A stretch of DNA of 64,000 nt from Bog-473 sp963756025 (GTDB lineage: Bacteria > Actinomycetota > Acidimicrobiia > Acidimicrobiales > RAAP-2), in contig CAVWMF010000001.1 in the NCBI GenBank assembly GCA_963756025.1, positions 434,001-498,000 of the forward strand. The letters are read 5' to 3'. A model generated the notes under the pieces. The model was given only the letters and a program-made list of their open reading frames with translations, was not told where the DNA came from and ran no database searches. Shown one piece after another: positions 54,936 through 62,574 of this stretch (its first letter is position 1; each line of letters starts with the position of its first letter). A program made the translations under genes and the position numbers.

Positions 54936-56519
54936 ATGACGTCGGAGACCGAGAATCTCGAGCGAGAGCTGAAGTTCGCGGTGGACGTCGGCTTCGAGCT
55001 GCCCGACCTGTCCAAGATCGCCGGGTCCACCAAGCGCTTACCCCAGCAGGCACTGAACACGGCCTACTTCGATACCCCTGACCTGCGGGTCTGGCAAAGG
55101 GGCATCACGCTGCGCCATCGCGAGGGCGAGGAGCGCCAGTCGGGCAAGTGGACGATGAAGCTGCCGCCAGAAGGCACCGAGCGCACGGTCGATCGCTTGG
55201 AGTTGTCGTGGAGCGGCATGCGGGAAGAGGTGCCGGCGGAAGCGGCGAGAATTCTGCGGGGTACCGTCCGCAGCTCCATGCTGGGGCGCATCGTCGTCCT
55301 CGAATCCCTCCGGCGTCGCGTCGTGCTGCGCGATGACGACGGGACCGATCTGGGGGAAATCGACGACGACCTGGTGATGGTGGCGCACGGGACGGAAAAG
55401 GGGCTCAGTTTCCGGCAGATCGAGTTCGAGCTCGGAGGGGATCTGCCCCCAGAGGAGCATGACGCCCTGGTGCATGCCGTCCTGAAGAAGCTCCGCAAGG
55501 CCGGTGCGTATCCCGAGACCGAGCAGAAGTTCGCCAAGGCGCTGGGTGGTGCCACGGCGGTCATGGCGACGACACGGGATCTGCGGGACAGGATCGGCCG
55601 CCGGGCCTCGCTGCAGGACATCGTGCGTCTCGCCCTCACCGATGGGCTCGAGCGGCTGCTCGACTACGACTACCTCCTCCGGCTCGACCTCGCCGATCCC
55701 CCCGTGCGAGCCGTGCACCAGGCCCGGGTGGCCTGCCGCCGCATGCGCTCGGATCTCAAGACGTACGGCCCGCTGCTCGACCCGGAGTGGTTGCAACGCA
55801 CGACGACCGAGCTCAGGTGGATCGGCGGCCGGCTGGGCGAATTGCGCGACGCCGACGTCCTGGCCGAGCGCCTGGGGCTGGGCCAGGAGGATGCCGCGGG
55901 CCGTGCGGTGACCGACGGCAGCGGGCACCTGCGCAAGAGGTTGGCCGACCAGCGGCATGCCGCCAGCGCCGCGTTGGCCCAGGACATGGAGAGCACCCGT
56001 TACCTCGACCTGCTGGACCGCCTCCACAGTGCCGCCCTCGCTCCCCCCTTCTCGTTGTCCGCGCGTCGTTCTCCCGGCATGGATCGCCGGGTGCGCGAGG
56101 ACGATCTGGCCCGCGACGTCCTGCCGGCGCTGGTCAAGGTGCCGTGGAAGAAGTTGAAGCGACGGGTGCGCCGGGCCGGGGCGCATCCGTCCGACCGGCA
56201 ATTGCACCGGATCCGGATTGCCTCCAAGCAGCTCCGCTACGCCTCCGAAGCAGCCTCCCCAGTGATGGGCGACCCCGCGGTGCAGATGGCGCAACGGGCC
56301 GAAGCCCTCCAGACCGTCCTCGGTGATCATCACGACGCGGTGGCCGCCGAGGAGTGGCTGCGACTCGCCGCCCTCGACGGGAGTGGGATTGCGGGGTTCG
56401 CGGCCGGCCTGCGCGCCGCCCACGAACGGCACCTGCAGCGCACGTTGGGTCAGGAGTGGCGAGAGGTGTGGACTGCCCTCTCCTCCAAGAAGGTACGACG
56501 TTGGCTGAGAACAGCCTGA
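54936..56519 (+). CDS. CYTH-CHAD domain protein
   Basis: 527 residues. The N-terminal CYTH (triphosphate tunnel) domain starts with the metal-binding ERELKF motif at about residues 9-14, with basic strands through about 195. The C-terminal CHAD helical domain (about 215-510) holds conserved histidines and RR/RK motifs (VHQARVACRRMRSDLKTY, HRIRIASKQLRYASEA). Such proteins bind or cleave inorganic (poly)phosphate, and CHAD binds polyphosphate granules. Divergent from glnN and 66 bases before the sigma gene. Confidence 0.9.
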   Translation: MTSETENLERELKFAVDVGFELPDLSKIAGSTKRLPQQALNTAYFDTPDLRVWQRGITLRHREGEERQSGKWTMKLPPEGTERTVDRLELSWSGMREEVPAEAARILRGTVRSSMLGRIVVLESLRRRVVLRDDDGTDLGEIDDDLVMVAHGTEKGLSFRQIEFELGGDLPPEEHDALVHAVLKKLRKAGAYPETEQKFAKALGGATAVMATTRDLRDRIGRRASLQDIVRLALTDGLERLLDYDYLLRLDLADPPVRAVHQARVACRRMRSDLKTYGPLLDPEWLQRTTTELRWIGGRLGELRDADVLAERLGLGQEDAAGRAVTDGSGHLRKRLADQRHAASAALAQDMESTRYLDLLDRLHSAALAPPFSLSARRSPGMDRRVREDDLARDVLPALVKVPWKKLKRRVRRAGAHPSDRQLHRIRIASKQLRYASEAASPVMGDPAVQMAQRAEALQTVLGDHHDAVAAEEWLRLAALDGSGIAGFAAGLRAAHERHLQRTLGQEWREVWTALSSKKVRRWLRTA

Positions 56520-56585
56520 AAACGTTCCCGTGCACGCGCCGGGACACACCGATGAGTTCTGCCCCGCCGCTCCGTCTTCTCTGCG

Positions 56586-57614
56586 ATGCCCGACGTCGCC
56601 GTGAAGGAACGCTCTATAGAGTGTGAAGTTGTGTCCGTACGCGAGTCCGCCTTGGTCCAGTCCGAACTGGAGCCCTTCCGCCGGGAGCTGACGCGGTACT
56701 GCTACCGCATGCTCGGTTCGGGCTTCGAGGCCGAGGACGCCGTCCAGGAGACGATGCTGCGGGCGTGGCGCAATGCCGACACGTTCGAGGGCCGCTCCAG
56801 CGTGCGCTCGTGGTTGTACCGCATCGCCACCAACGTCTGCATCGACATGCAGCGCAACGTGCAGCGGCGGGCCCGGCCGATGGAGATGGGCCCGTCGTCG
56901 CCTCCGGTCGAGACGCACCTCGGCCCGACACTGCCCGAGGCCTTGTGGATCACCCCCATCTCTGATGCCGTCGCCGCGCCCGAGGGCGCGGACCCGGCCG
57001 ACGTCACCGAGTACCGGGAGTCGATCCGCCTCGCCTTCGTCGCCGCGCTGCAGCACCTTCCGGCCCGTCAGCGGGCGGCGCTGATCCTCTGTGAAGTGTT
57101 GCGCTGGCAGGCCACGGAGGCGGCCGAGCTCCTCGACACGAGCGTGCCCGCCATCAATAGCGCCCTGCAACGGGCGCGGGCCACGCTCAGTGCCGTGTCC
57201 GCCGCGGCACAGCCCGACTCCCTCGACAACGCGGATAGCGAGCTGCTGGCCCGCTACGTCGACGCCTTCGAGCGCTACGACATCGAGCGCCTGGTCACCC
57301 TGCTCCGCGAGGATGCCGTGCAGTCGATGCCCCCGTTCGCCATGTGGATCGAGGGGGCGGAGAACATCGGGCGCTGGATGGTCCAGCCCGGCCCGAGCGC
57401 ATGCCGGGGCTCGCGCCTGTTGCCCACGACCGCCAACGGCTGTCCCGCCTTCGGCCAGTACCGCCGTGACCCCGAGGGCGGCTACGCCCCCTGGGCCCTC
57501 CAGGTGCTCGAGATCTCGGCTGGGAAGATCACCGGGATGACCTTCTTCTTGGACTTGTTGGACCCTGAGCGGCTGTTCCCCACGTTCGGACTGCCCCTCC
57601 ATCTCGACGACTAG
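56586..57614 (+). CDS. ECF-type sigma factor with C-terminal SnoaL-like domain
   Basis: 342 residues. Sigma region 2 (about 25-95, YCYRMLGSGFEAEDAVQETM, then RSWLYRIATNVCID), region 4 (about 140-195, LPARQRAALILCEVLRWQAT, EAAELLDTSVPAINSALQRA), then a SnoaL-like fold (about 210-340, YVDAFERYDIERLVTLLRED). This matches the TIGR02960/SigG-ECF41-like class, in which the tail replaces an anti-sigma factor and tunes activity. ATG 56586 is used. A GTG near 56631 is another possible start. The last four bases overlap the end of a convergent STAS-like gene. Confidence 0.85.
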   Translation: MPDVAVKERSIECEVVSVRESALVQSELEPFRRELTRYCYRMLGSGFEAEDAVQETMLRAWRNADTFEGRSSVRSWLYRIATNVCIDMQRNVQRRARPMEMGPSSPPVETHLGPTLPEALWITPISDAVAAPEGADPADVTEYRESIRLAFVAALQHLPARQRAALILCEVLRWQATEAAELLDTSVPAINSALQRARATLSAVSAAAQPDSLDNADSELLARYVDAFERYDIERLVTLLREDAVQSMPPFAMWIEGAENIGRWMVQPGPSACRGSRLLPTTANGCPAFGQYRRDPEGGYAPWALQVLEISAGKITGMTFFLDLLDPERLFPTFGLPLHLDD

Positions 57615-57835
57615 TCCATCTCGACGACGAGTCCCGTCAGCTCGACGAGGGCCCGAAGGTCGGGGCAGACCTCACTCAGGACGAGCCCACCCCCGAGGCG
57701 TTTGGCGAGCAGGGCTAGGCGGGCCACGTCGTCCACGGCGCCGATGTCGGGTGCGGACGGGCCTTCCAGCACGCCCGAGGCCAGCGCGACCCCGTCAGGA
57801 TCCACCATCGTCACGCGGCACCACGTCAGCATCAC
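57611..57835 (-). CDS. Small STAS-like protein
   Basis: 74 residues. It resembles the short STAS/MlaB-like proteins of actinobacteria (SAPDIGAVDDVARLALLAKR, then VLSEVCPDLRALVELTGLVV, in place of the usual CPELRELLDLAGL). STAS proteins often oppose anti-sigma factors or belong to lipid transporters. Its stop meets the sigma factor's stop tail to tail. ATG 57835 or 57832. No ribosome site is clear. Confidence 0.55.
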   Translation of the reverse strand: MMLTWCRVTMVDPDGVALASGVLEGPSAPDIGAVDDVARLALLAKRLGGGLVLSEVCPDLRALVELTGLVVEMD

Positions 57836-57919
57836 GTGGAGGACGGTCCACGGCCCACGTTCTCATCGGTCGACCGGATCGGGACCGGGACAGATGAAAC
57901 GGCCGCGAGGAGGCCAGCG

Positions 57920-57980
57920 GCTGGGCGGCTGGCCAGTTCGATCGTGGCTGGGGCGGAGTGAGACATATGGCTCCCCTGAC
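57920..57980 (+). repeat. Divergent copy of the 58.1/60.4 kb element (tentative)
   Basis: Shares TTCGATCG, a GGGGCGGAGTG block and ACATATGGCTCCCC with the better copies, but the middle is missing. It lies about 100 bases before the full copy, as a second partial copy also does at 60.3 kb. Confidence 0.35.
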
Positions 57981-58076
57981 TACCCCTCTTCACGATGCGA
58001 GCGCAGAGAAGTTGAGGTGGCATACCGAATACTGGCTGGTCAGAAGGCTAGGAGCAGTGGCAGATGCCTCTGGCGG

Positions 58077-58176
58077 GGCCCCGGGCACCTGACCGCCGTC
58101 GCCTGGCTCGATCGAGGTGGGTACGCTCGCCCTTCTCTGGCCGCCGGGCGGGTGGCTCCACCCACGGATATGGCAG
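58077..58176 (+). repeat. Conserved ~100-nt element, copy A (upstream of VOC gene)
   Basis: Contains CGCCTGGCTCGATCGAGG, CCGCCGGGCGG and GGGTGGCTCCACCC followed by ACGGATATGGCAG. The same blocks with the same spacing (71 versus 72 nt from GCTCGATCGAGG to GGCAG) recur at 60331-60430. It ends 90 bases before the VOC start. Confidence 0.65.
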
Positions 58177-58265
58177 CCCAGCCGGAAATGTTCCGGGGCG
58201 CGATGAGTTTCCCGGGCCCCGGTCGTCCACACAGTGAATGATGGACCCGACAAAGGAGTGATCAC

Positions 58266-59045
58266 ATGACCACACGAGACCACGCCCCGCTCGGAGCGCC
58301 CTGCTGGGCCGATCTCTGGACCTCGGACGTCGAGGGCAGCGGCCGGTTCTACGGCGAGCTCTTCGGCTGGGAGGCCCAGGAGCCCAGCGAGGAATTCGGC
58401 GGCTACTTCATGTTCACCCGTGACGGCGTACCGGTAGCGGGTGGCATGGGCGACATGGGCGAGATGAAGGCTGACAACTCGTGGAAGATCTACCTGAACA
58501 CCGACGACATCACCAAGACGGTCGCCGCCACGGAAGCGGCGTCGGGTCAGGTCGTCGTCCCCGTCATGGAGGTGGCCGATCTCGGGATCCAGGCCGTCAT
58601 GATCGACCCCACCGGTGCGGTCATCGGAGCCTGGCAGCCCGGGACGTTCCCCGGCTTCACGGTGCTCGAGGTCCATGGCGCGCCGAGTTGGTCCGAGCTG
58701 CATACGCGTGATTTCTCGACCGCCATCGACTTCTACAGCTCGGTCTTCCACTGGGAGACCAAGGTCGAAGGCGACAGCGACGAGTTCCGCTATTCGACGA
58801 TGCGCAATCCCGACGGAGAAGGAGAGCTGGCTGGTGTCATGGACGCCAGCGGATGGCTCACCGAAGCGCAGCCGTCCTCGTGGTCGATGTATTGGCACGT
58901 CGACGACACCCGCGCCGCGATGGCCAACGTCAAGAAGCTCGGCGGCTCCGTCGTGCACGAAGCGGAGGACACCCCGTACGGCACGCTGGGCGCGGTGACC
59001 GACCCGGCCGGCGCCCTCTTCAAGTTGCGCACGCCACCGCAATAG
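58266..59045 (+). CDS. VOC-superfamily protein, Cfp30B-like, two domains
   Basis: 259 residues with two tandem glyoxalase-like VOC domains (about 11-125 and 140-255). Each shows the strand-helix pattern (CWADLWTSDVEGSGRFYGEL, FGWEAQEP; then WSELHTRDFSTAIDFYSSVF, HWETKVEG). It is the actinobacterial family of the 27-30 kDa culture-filtrate antigen (Cfp30B), whose ligand is not settled. The ATG has AAGGAG eight bases upstream. The repeat element upstream may regulate it. Confidence 0.82.
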   Translation: MTTRDHAPLGAPCWADLWTSDVEGSGRFYGELFGWEAQEPSEEFGGYFMFTRDGVPVAGGMGDMGEMKADNSWKIYLNTDDITKTVAATEAASGQVVVPVMEVADLGIQAVMIDPTGAVIGAWQPGTFPGFTVLEVHGAPSWSELHTRDFSTAIDFYSSVFHWETKVEGDSDEFRYSTMRNPDGEGELAGVMDASGWLTEAQPSSWSMYWHVDDTRAAMANVKKLGGSVVHEAEDTPYGTLGAVTDPAGALFKLRTPPQ

Positions 59046-59058
59046 GCGGCGGGGTCCC

Positions 59059-59736
59059 TCAGGTCGGTGCGGGCCCCGGCTGCACTACTCCCAACGCGGC
59101 GCGACCGGCACGACGACCGGCCATGCGGGCACTGACGACGACCAACAGAGGCCAGAGGGCCTCGGAGAGTGCCGCGCTCCGCTCGGCCAGTCCACGGTGG
59201 GAACCGTTGACCTCGAGGACGAACCACAACAGCAAGCCGAACATCGTCAGGGTGGCGGCGACCGAAGCCGGCCGGGTCAACAGGGCCACACGGGTACGAC
59301 GGCGCGCCGCGAAGACGGGCCATGCCCCGAGGGCCGTGAAGGCCAGGGTGGCGGCGATGGTATGGCTGACGCCGTTGCCGCTGACGGGTTGCGGAAAAGC
59401 GGCCACCAGAAGGGTGCCCACTCCCCCGGCCACGAGGAGCGCCCTTCCCGGACGGCCCGCCGGCCGCAGCCCGAGCCCGGTCACGGCATAACAGGCGCCG
59501 AGCCCGGCCAGGGCAGTCGTCATGATCCAACGGTCGGTCGCCCCGAGGGCGGCGAGGGAGCTGATGGTGTCACGCACCGAATCGAACCCCGCCGGCTGGC
59601 GTCCCGCTGCGATGGTCCAGCCACCGACCAGCACCACCGGCGCCGCACCGGCCGAAGCGAGGGTCCACCACGGAACCCCGGGTTCGAGATCTCCTTCGCC
59701 ACCGGGAGCTCTATGCACGTTGGTCATGTCGCACAC
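59059..59736 (-). CDS. DUF998-type integral membrane protein
   Basis: 225 residues with about six hydrophobic helices (for example WWTLASAGAAPVVLVGGWTI, WIMTTALAGLGACYAVTGLG, LLVAGGVGTLLVAAFPQPV). The pattern SVRDTISSLAALGATDRWIM and the FP-x-P-V-S-G-N-G-x-S-H-x-x-A segment are the marks of DUF998 proteins. Function unknown. Tail to tail with the VOC gene. Confidence 0.78.
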   Translation of the reverse strand: MCDMTNVHRAPGGEGDLEPGVPWWTLASAGAAPVVLVGGWTIAAGRQPAGFDSVRDTISSLAALGATDRWIMTTALAGLGACYAVTGLGLRPAGRPGRALLVAGGVGTLLVAAFPQPVSGNGVSHTIAATLAFTALGAWPVFAARRRTRVALLTRPASVAATLTMFGLLLWFVLEVNGSHRGLAERSAALSEALWPLLVVVSARMAGRRAGRAALGVVQPGPAPT

Positions 59737-59785
59737 TCTCCCCCATCCCGGGCCCGCCTTCGAGCCGGATGGGGGAATCAGCGCT

Positions 59786-60088
59786 TCAGCTCGCCGGTGT
59801 GGCGTGCTCTGAAATCGGCGTTGTCGGCACCACCGGTACGGCCTGCACCACCGGCACGGCCTGCACCACCGGCACCGCCTGCGCCACCGGTGCGTTGGCT
59901 GTCGCGGCCGGTGTCACGTGGGTGGCGGCATGGGCCGCCTTCTTCCCGTCGTCGAGGCCCTTCTCGAACTCGTTCTTGGCCGAACCCAGGTTGCGGGCCA
60001 GCTTCGGAATGGCCGCCCCGCCGAAGAGGAGTACAACGACAACGATGAGCACGATGATTCCATCGACTCCGAATATTTCTGCGAGCAT
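59786..60088 (-). CDS. tatA: Twin-arginine translocase subunit TatA
   Basis: 100 residues from the ATG at 60088 (AAGGAG before it). A short N-terminal helix (LIVVVVLLFGGAAIPKLAR) is followed by an amphipathic helix with the TatA phenylalanine-glycine hinge region (LFGG) and LGSAKNEFEKGLDDG. The tail is low complexity with three AVPVVQ-like repeats. TatA forms the protein-conducting assembly with TatB/C. tatC is not in the window. Divergent from a tatB-like gene. Confidence 0.88.
   Translation of the reverse strand: MLAEIFGVDGIIVLIVVVVLLFGGAAIPKLARNLGSAKNEFEKGLDDGKKAAHAATHVTPAATANAPVAQAVPVVQAVPVVQAVPVVPTTPISEHATPAS
59829..59884. repeat. Three 18-bp tandem repeats in tatA
   Basis: Units of the form ACCACCGGYACGGCCTGC repeat three times and encode the AVPVVQ repeats of the TatA tail. 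Slippage could vary the tail length. Confidence 0.75.
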
Positions 60089-60180
60089 CTGACTCTCCTT
60101 TGCCTCGTCCACAGGAGGCGGACTACCTCTTATTCGGCGCCTGGGCTCCCTCGGATGTGCCGTGGCCCAAGAAAATCGGC

Positions 60181-60230
60181 TCTCCGGACATATCCGTGGG
60201 TCACTCCACCCTCTCTGCCCTCTTCCCGAG
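60181..60230 (-). repeat. Element copy C (upstream of tatA), 3' half only
   Basis: Read on the minus strand: GGGTGG-AGTG-ACCCACGGATATGTCCG, matching the 3' hairpin and tail of copy A. It ends about 95 bases before the tatA start. The upstream part is not clearly alike. Confidence 0.5.
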
Positions 60231-60330
60231 GGGAGCGAGAGGACCAATGGCCCAGCACCCGGCCACGTTGCGGGCTTAGCGGCTACCGGCTACCGGCTGG
60301 TCGCGACGCCTACGGATGTGGCAAGAGAAC

Positions 60331-60430
60331 GTGCCCCGAACCTGATCGCGCTCGCCTTGCTCGATCGAGGGGGGCAACTGCCGCCCCTCCCGGACCGCCG
60401 GGCGGCCTGCTCCACTCGCGGATACGGCAG
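60331..60430 (+). repeat. Conserved ~100-nt element, copy B (upstream of tatB-like gene)
   Basis: Contains CGCCTTGCTCGATCGAGG, CCGCCGGGCGG and TGCTCCACTCGCGGATACGGCAG in the same order as copy A. It ends 55 bases before the ATG at 60485. A partial copy (CCTACGGATGTGGCA) directly precedes it. Confidence 0.65.
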
Positions 60431-60484
60431 GAGAACCAGAGATCGTGCCATCCGTGGCGGGCACCGGAACGAATACAAGGTGCC

Positions 60485-60889
60485 ATGCTCAACCTCGACC
60501 CCTCGAAGCTGCTGATCATCGCCGTCGTGGCCGTCATACTCCTCGGCCCGGACCGACTCCCGGCGTTCGCACGTCAGGTCGGGGGAGCCTGGAAGACCTT
60601 CACCGCCTACCGACATCGGATGGAATCCCAGGTGCGCGCATCCATACCCGATCTCCCGAGCACCTCGGAGATCGGCCGCCTCGCCCGGTCCCCGGCGGCC
60701 TTCCTCAACCATCTCTCCACCCTGTCGCCCGACGAAGCCGAACCCGTATCGACGGGGAACGACGGGACGGAAAGCGCGGCTGACTTCATGACACGCGCCG
60801 CTGCGGCCTACCGACCTGACGAACCCCTTCCGGCCCGGGCCGTTCCACCCGTGCCGCTCGCGCCGGGTGCCGACCCCGGATTGAACTGA
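60485..60889 (+). CDS. tatB: TatB-like twin-arginine translocase protein
   Basis: 134 residues. An N-terminal membrane helix (SKLLIIAVVAVILLGPDRLP) has the TatA/B-type G-P-x-x-L-P hinge, then an amphipathic helix (AFARQVGGAWKTFTAYRHRM) and a long polar tail ending in Pro/Ala-rich sequence. GPDRLP is closer to TatB than TatA. The ATG has AAGG upstream. It works with TatA encoded divergently. Confidence 0.75.
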   Translation: MLNLDPSKLLIIAVVAVILLGPDRLPAFARQVGGAWKTFTAYRHRMESQVRASIPDLPSTSEIGRLARSPAAFLNHLSTLSPDEAEPVSTGNDGTESAADFMTRAAAAYRPDEPLPARAVPPVPLAPGADPGLN

Positions 60890-61132
60890 GCCGGTAGCGG
60901 GACCGGCACCGGGCCACGACGCCGAGGCGCGTCCTCCTAAATAGGACTTTTGGCCCTAGCACTTCTACGCACAGAGCTGTAAGACTCGCCATGAACGCAG
61001 GGTTGAGGCGGCGTGCGTTCGAAATCGATGAAGCGGTCATTGATGGCAGTTTGCCGGGGGTCATGCTCGTCGCCAGGCTTTCGGGTTGCGACGGCGAAGG
61101 TGCATGTTGGTGTGCTGGCGAAAGGCGGATCA

Positions 61133-62515
61133 GTGAGTCACCTTCTCGAAGGGCGCATTTGGCGGATGCGCAACGGACTGGGAAAGCCCTTGCGGGCGCT
61201 GGTCGGCGTTTGCGCGGTGGTTGCGCTCCTCGCACTCGGTGACGGGGGCACTACTCTGGCGGCGGCGTCGTCGCCTGCCAGCGCCGGACCGCAACGGTAC
61301 ATCGTGGTCCTGAACGGCGATCCGTCGGCAACGCAAGTGCAGCAAGATGCCCAGGCCGACGGCGCCACGCCGCAGCGGACTTACAACTACGCCTTTTCGG
61401 GCTATTCGGCTGACCTTAACTCCGACGCTGAGAACCGCGCTGCGACGGACCCCAAGGTGGCGATGGTCGTTCCCGACCGTTCCCTCACATTGACGAATCG
61501 GAGAGGTATTCATCCCCGAAGAGGAGGCGGATCGGTTGGTGACAACCATCAACCGGCAGGACTGCCGGACGTCGACTACTCACAGTTCATCCCGACGGCT
61601 TTAGAGCGGGTCTACCTTCAGGATTCCCGACTCGCATCGGTCAACGGTCAAGGCCCCGAGGTGAATGCCGGTATCGCAATAGTCGACTCCGGAATCACCC
61701 CTAATCCAGATTTGCGCATCGCTGGTGGGGTGGATTGTAGCGATGACACCACGCCCGACTTGTCCGACGCGGTGAGCCATGGCACCGAAGTGGCCGGCAT
61801 TGCAGCCGCAGTTGACAACGGCTTCGGGGTCGTAGGAACTGCCCCAGGGGCCCGCCTGTACGACGTCAAGGTTTTTGGCGACGACGGCAACGCTGATCTG
61901 TCGAACGCGCTTTGCGGTCTGGACTGGGTGATCGCCCATCGCAGCGAGATCAACGTGGCAAACATGAGCTTCGAAGACACCGGTGACGTAACCAACGACA
62001 ACGACTGCGGTCTGAAGAGCGACGATCCATTCCATACGGCGATCTGTCGTGCTTACGCCGATGGCATCACCTTGGTCGCCGGGTCGGGCAACGACGGCAC
62101 AGCAATCACCCCGGACGAAGTACCACAGTCCTACCCAGAGGTGATCACCGTCGGCGGATATGACGACACCGACGGCTTGCCGGGGGGCCGTGGCTCTGCG
62201 TGCGGCGATGGCTTTGGAGACGCCGATGACATGTGGGCCACATGGACCAACTTCGGCCCGCAGGTCGCCCTCATGGCTGTCGCCGACTGCGAGCAAGTGA
62301 TCGCCAACGACGGCACCATCGAGTGGGACTCGGGCACAAGCTTTTCCGGGCCTGCGGTCTCCGGCGCGGCGGCGGACCTGGCGGCCCACTTCCCACACCT
62401 GAGCCCGGCCGAGATCAAGGCCTACCTGGTACAGACGGCGACTCATCAGAATCTCGGCTCCAACCCACACGGATACGGGCTGCTCGATATGGCCACATTC
62501 GGATGGTTGCGGTAA
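61133..62515 (+). CDS. Secreted subtilisin-like serine protease (S8)
   Basis: About 460 residues from the GTG at 61133 (an ATG at 61166 is an alternative). A signal peptide with core ALVGVCAVVALLAL is followed by an I9 inhibitor propeptide (RYIVVLNGDPSATQVQQD, NYAFSGYSADLN). The catalytic domain has Asp in AIVDSGI (about 183), His in SHGTEVAGI (about 215), Asn in AGSGNDG (about 322), and Ser in GTSFSGPAVSGAAADL (about 403; usual GTSMAxP). It is expected to be exported, cleaved and active outside the cell. Confidence 0.85.
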   Translation: MSHLLEGRIWRMRNGLGKPLRALVGVCAVVALLALGDGGTTLAAASSPASAGPQRYIVVLNGDPSATQVQQDAQADGATPQRTYNYAFSGYSADLNSDAENRAATDPKVAMVVPDRSLTLTNRRGIHPRRGGGSVGDNHQPAGLPDVDYSQFIPTALERVYLQDSRLASVNGQGPEVNAGIAIVDSGITPNPDLRIAGGVDCSDDTTPDLSDAVSHGTEVAGIAAAVDNGFGVVGTAPGARLYDVKVFGDDGNADLSNALCGLDWVIAHRSEINVANMSFEDTGDVTNDNDCGLKSDDPFHTAICRAYADGITLVAGSGNDGTAITPDEVPQSYPEVITVGGYDDTDGLPGGRGSACGDGFGDADDMWATWTNFGPQVALMAVADCEQVIANDGTIEWDSGTSFSGPAVSGAAADLAAHFPHLSPAEIKAYLVQTATHQNLGSNPHGYGLLDMATFGWLR

Positions 62516-62574
62516 ACGTCGGTGGATGCCCCATCGGAGTTAGCCGCAACAAACGAGATCGTGGAGGATGGAAG

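Larger units (their letters stand above)
57836..58265. other. Intergenic region holding the repeat element and the VOC promoter
   Basis: About 430 bases without a gene. A shorter relative of the element is at about 57920-57980 and a full copy is at 58077-58176. GGAG near 58,256 is the ribosome site of the VOC gene. Confidence 0.5.
60089..60484. other. Divergent tatA/tatB-like intergenic region with repeat elements
   Basis: About 396 bases, no gene. It contains copy C on the minus strand (about 60181-60230) in sense toward tatA. On the plus strand, toward the tatB-like gene, are a partial copy ending at 60322 and full copy B (60331-60430). Confidence 0.5.

Noticed and set aside
55038..57602. 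An 854-codon minus-strand frame antisense to CYTH-CHAD and the sigma factor
   Set aside because: Composition is that of reversed high-GC codons, and both plus-strand genes have full domain motifs.
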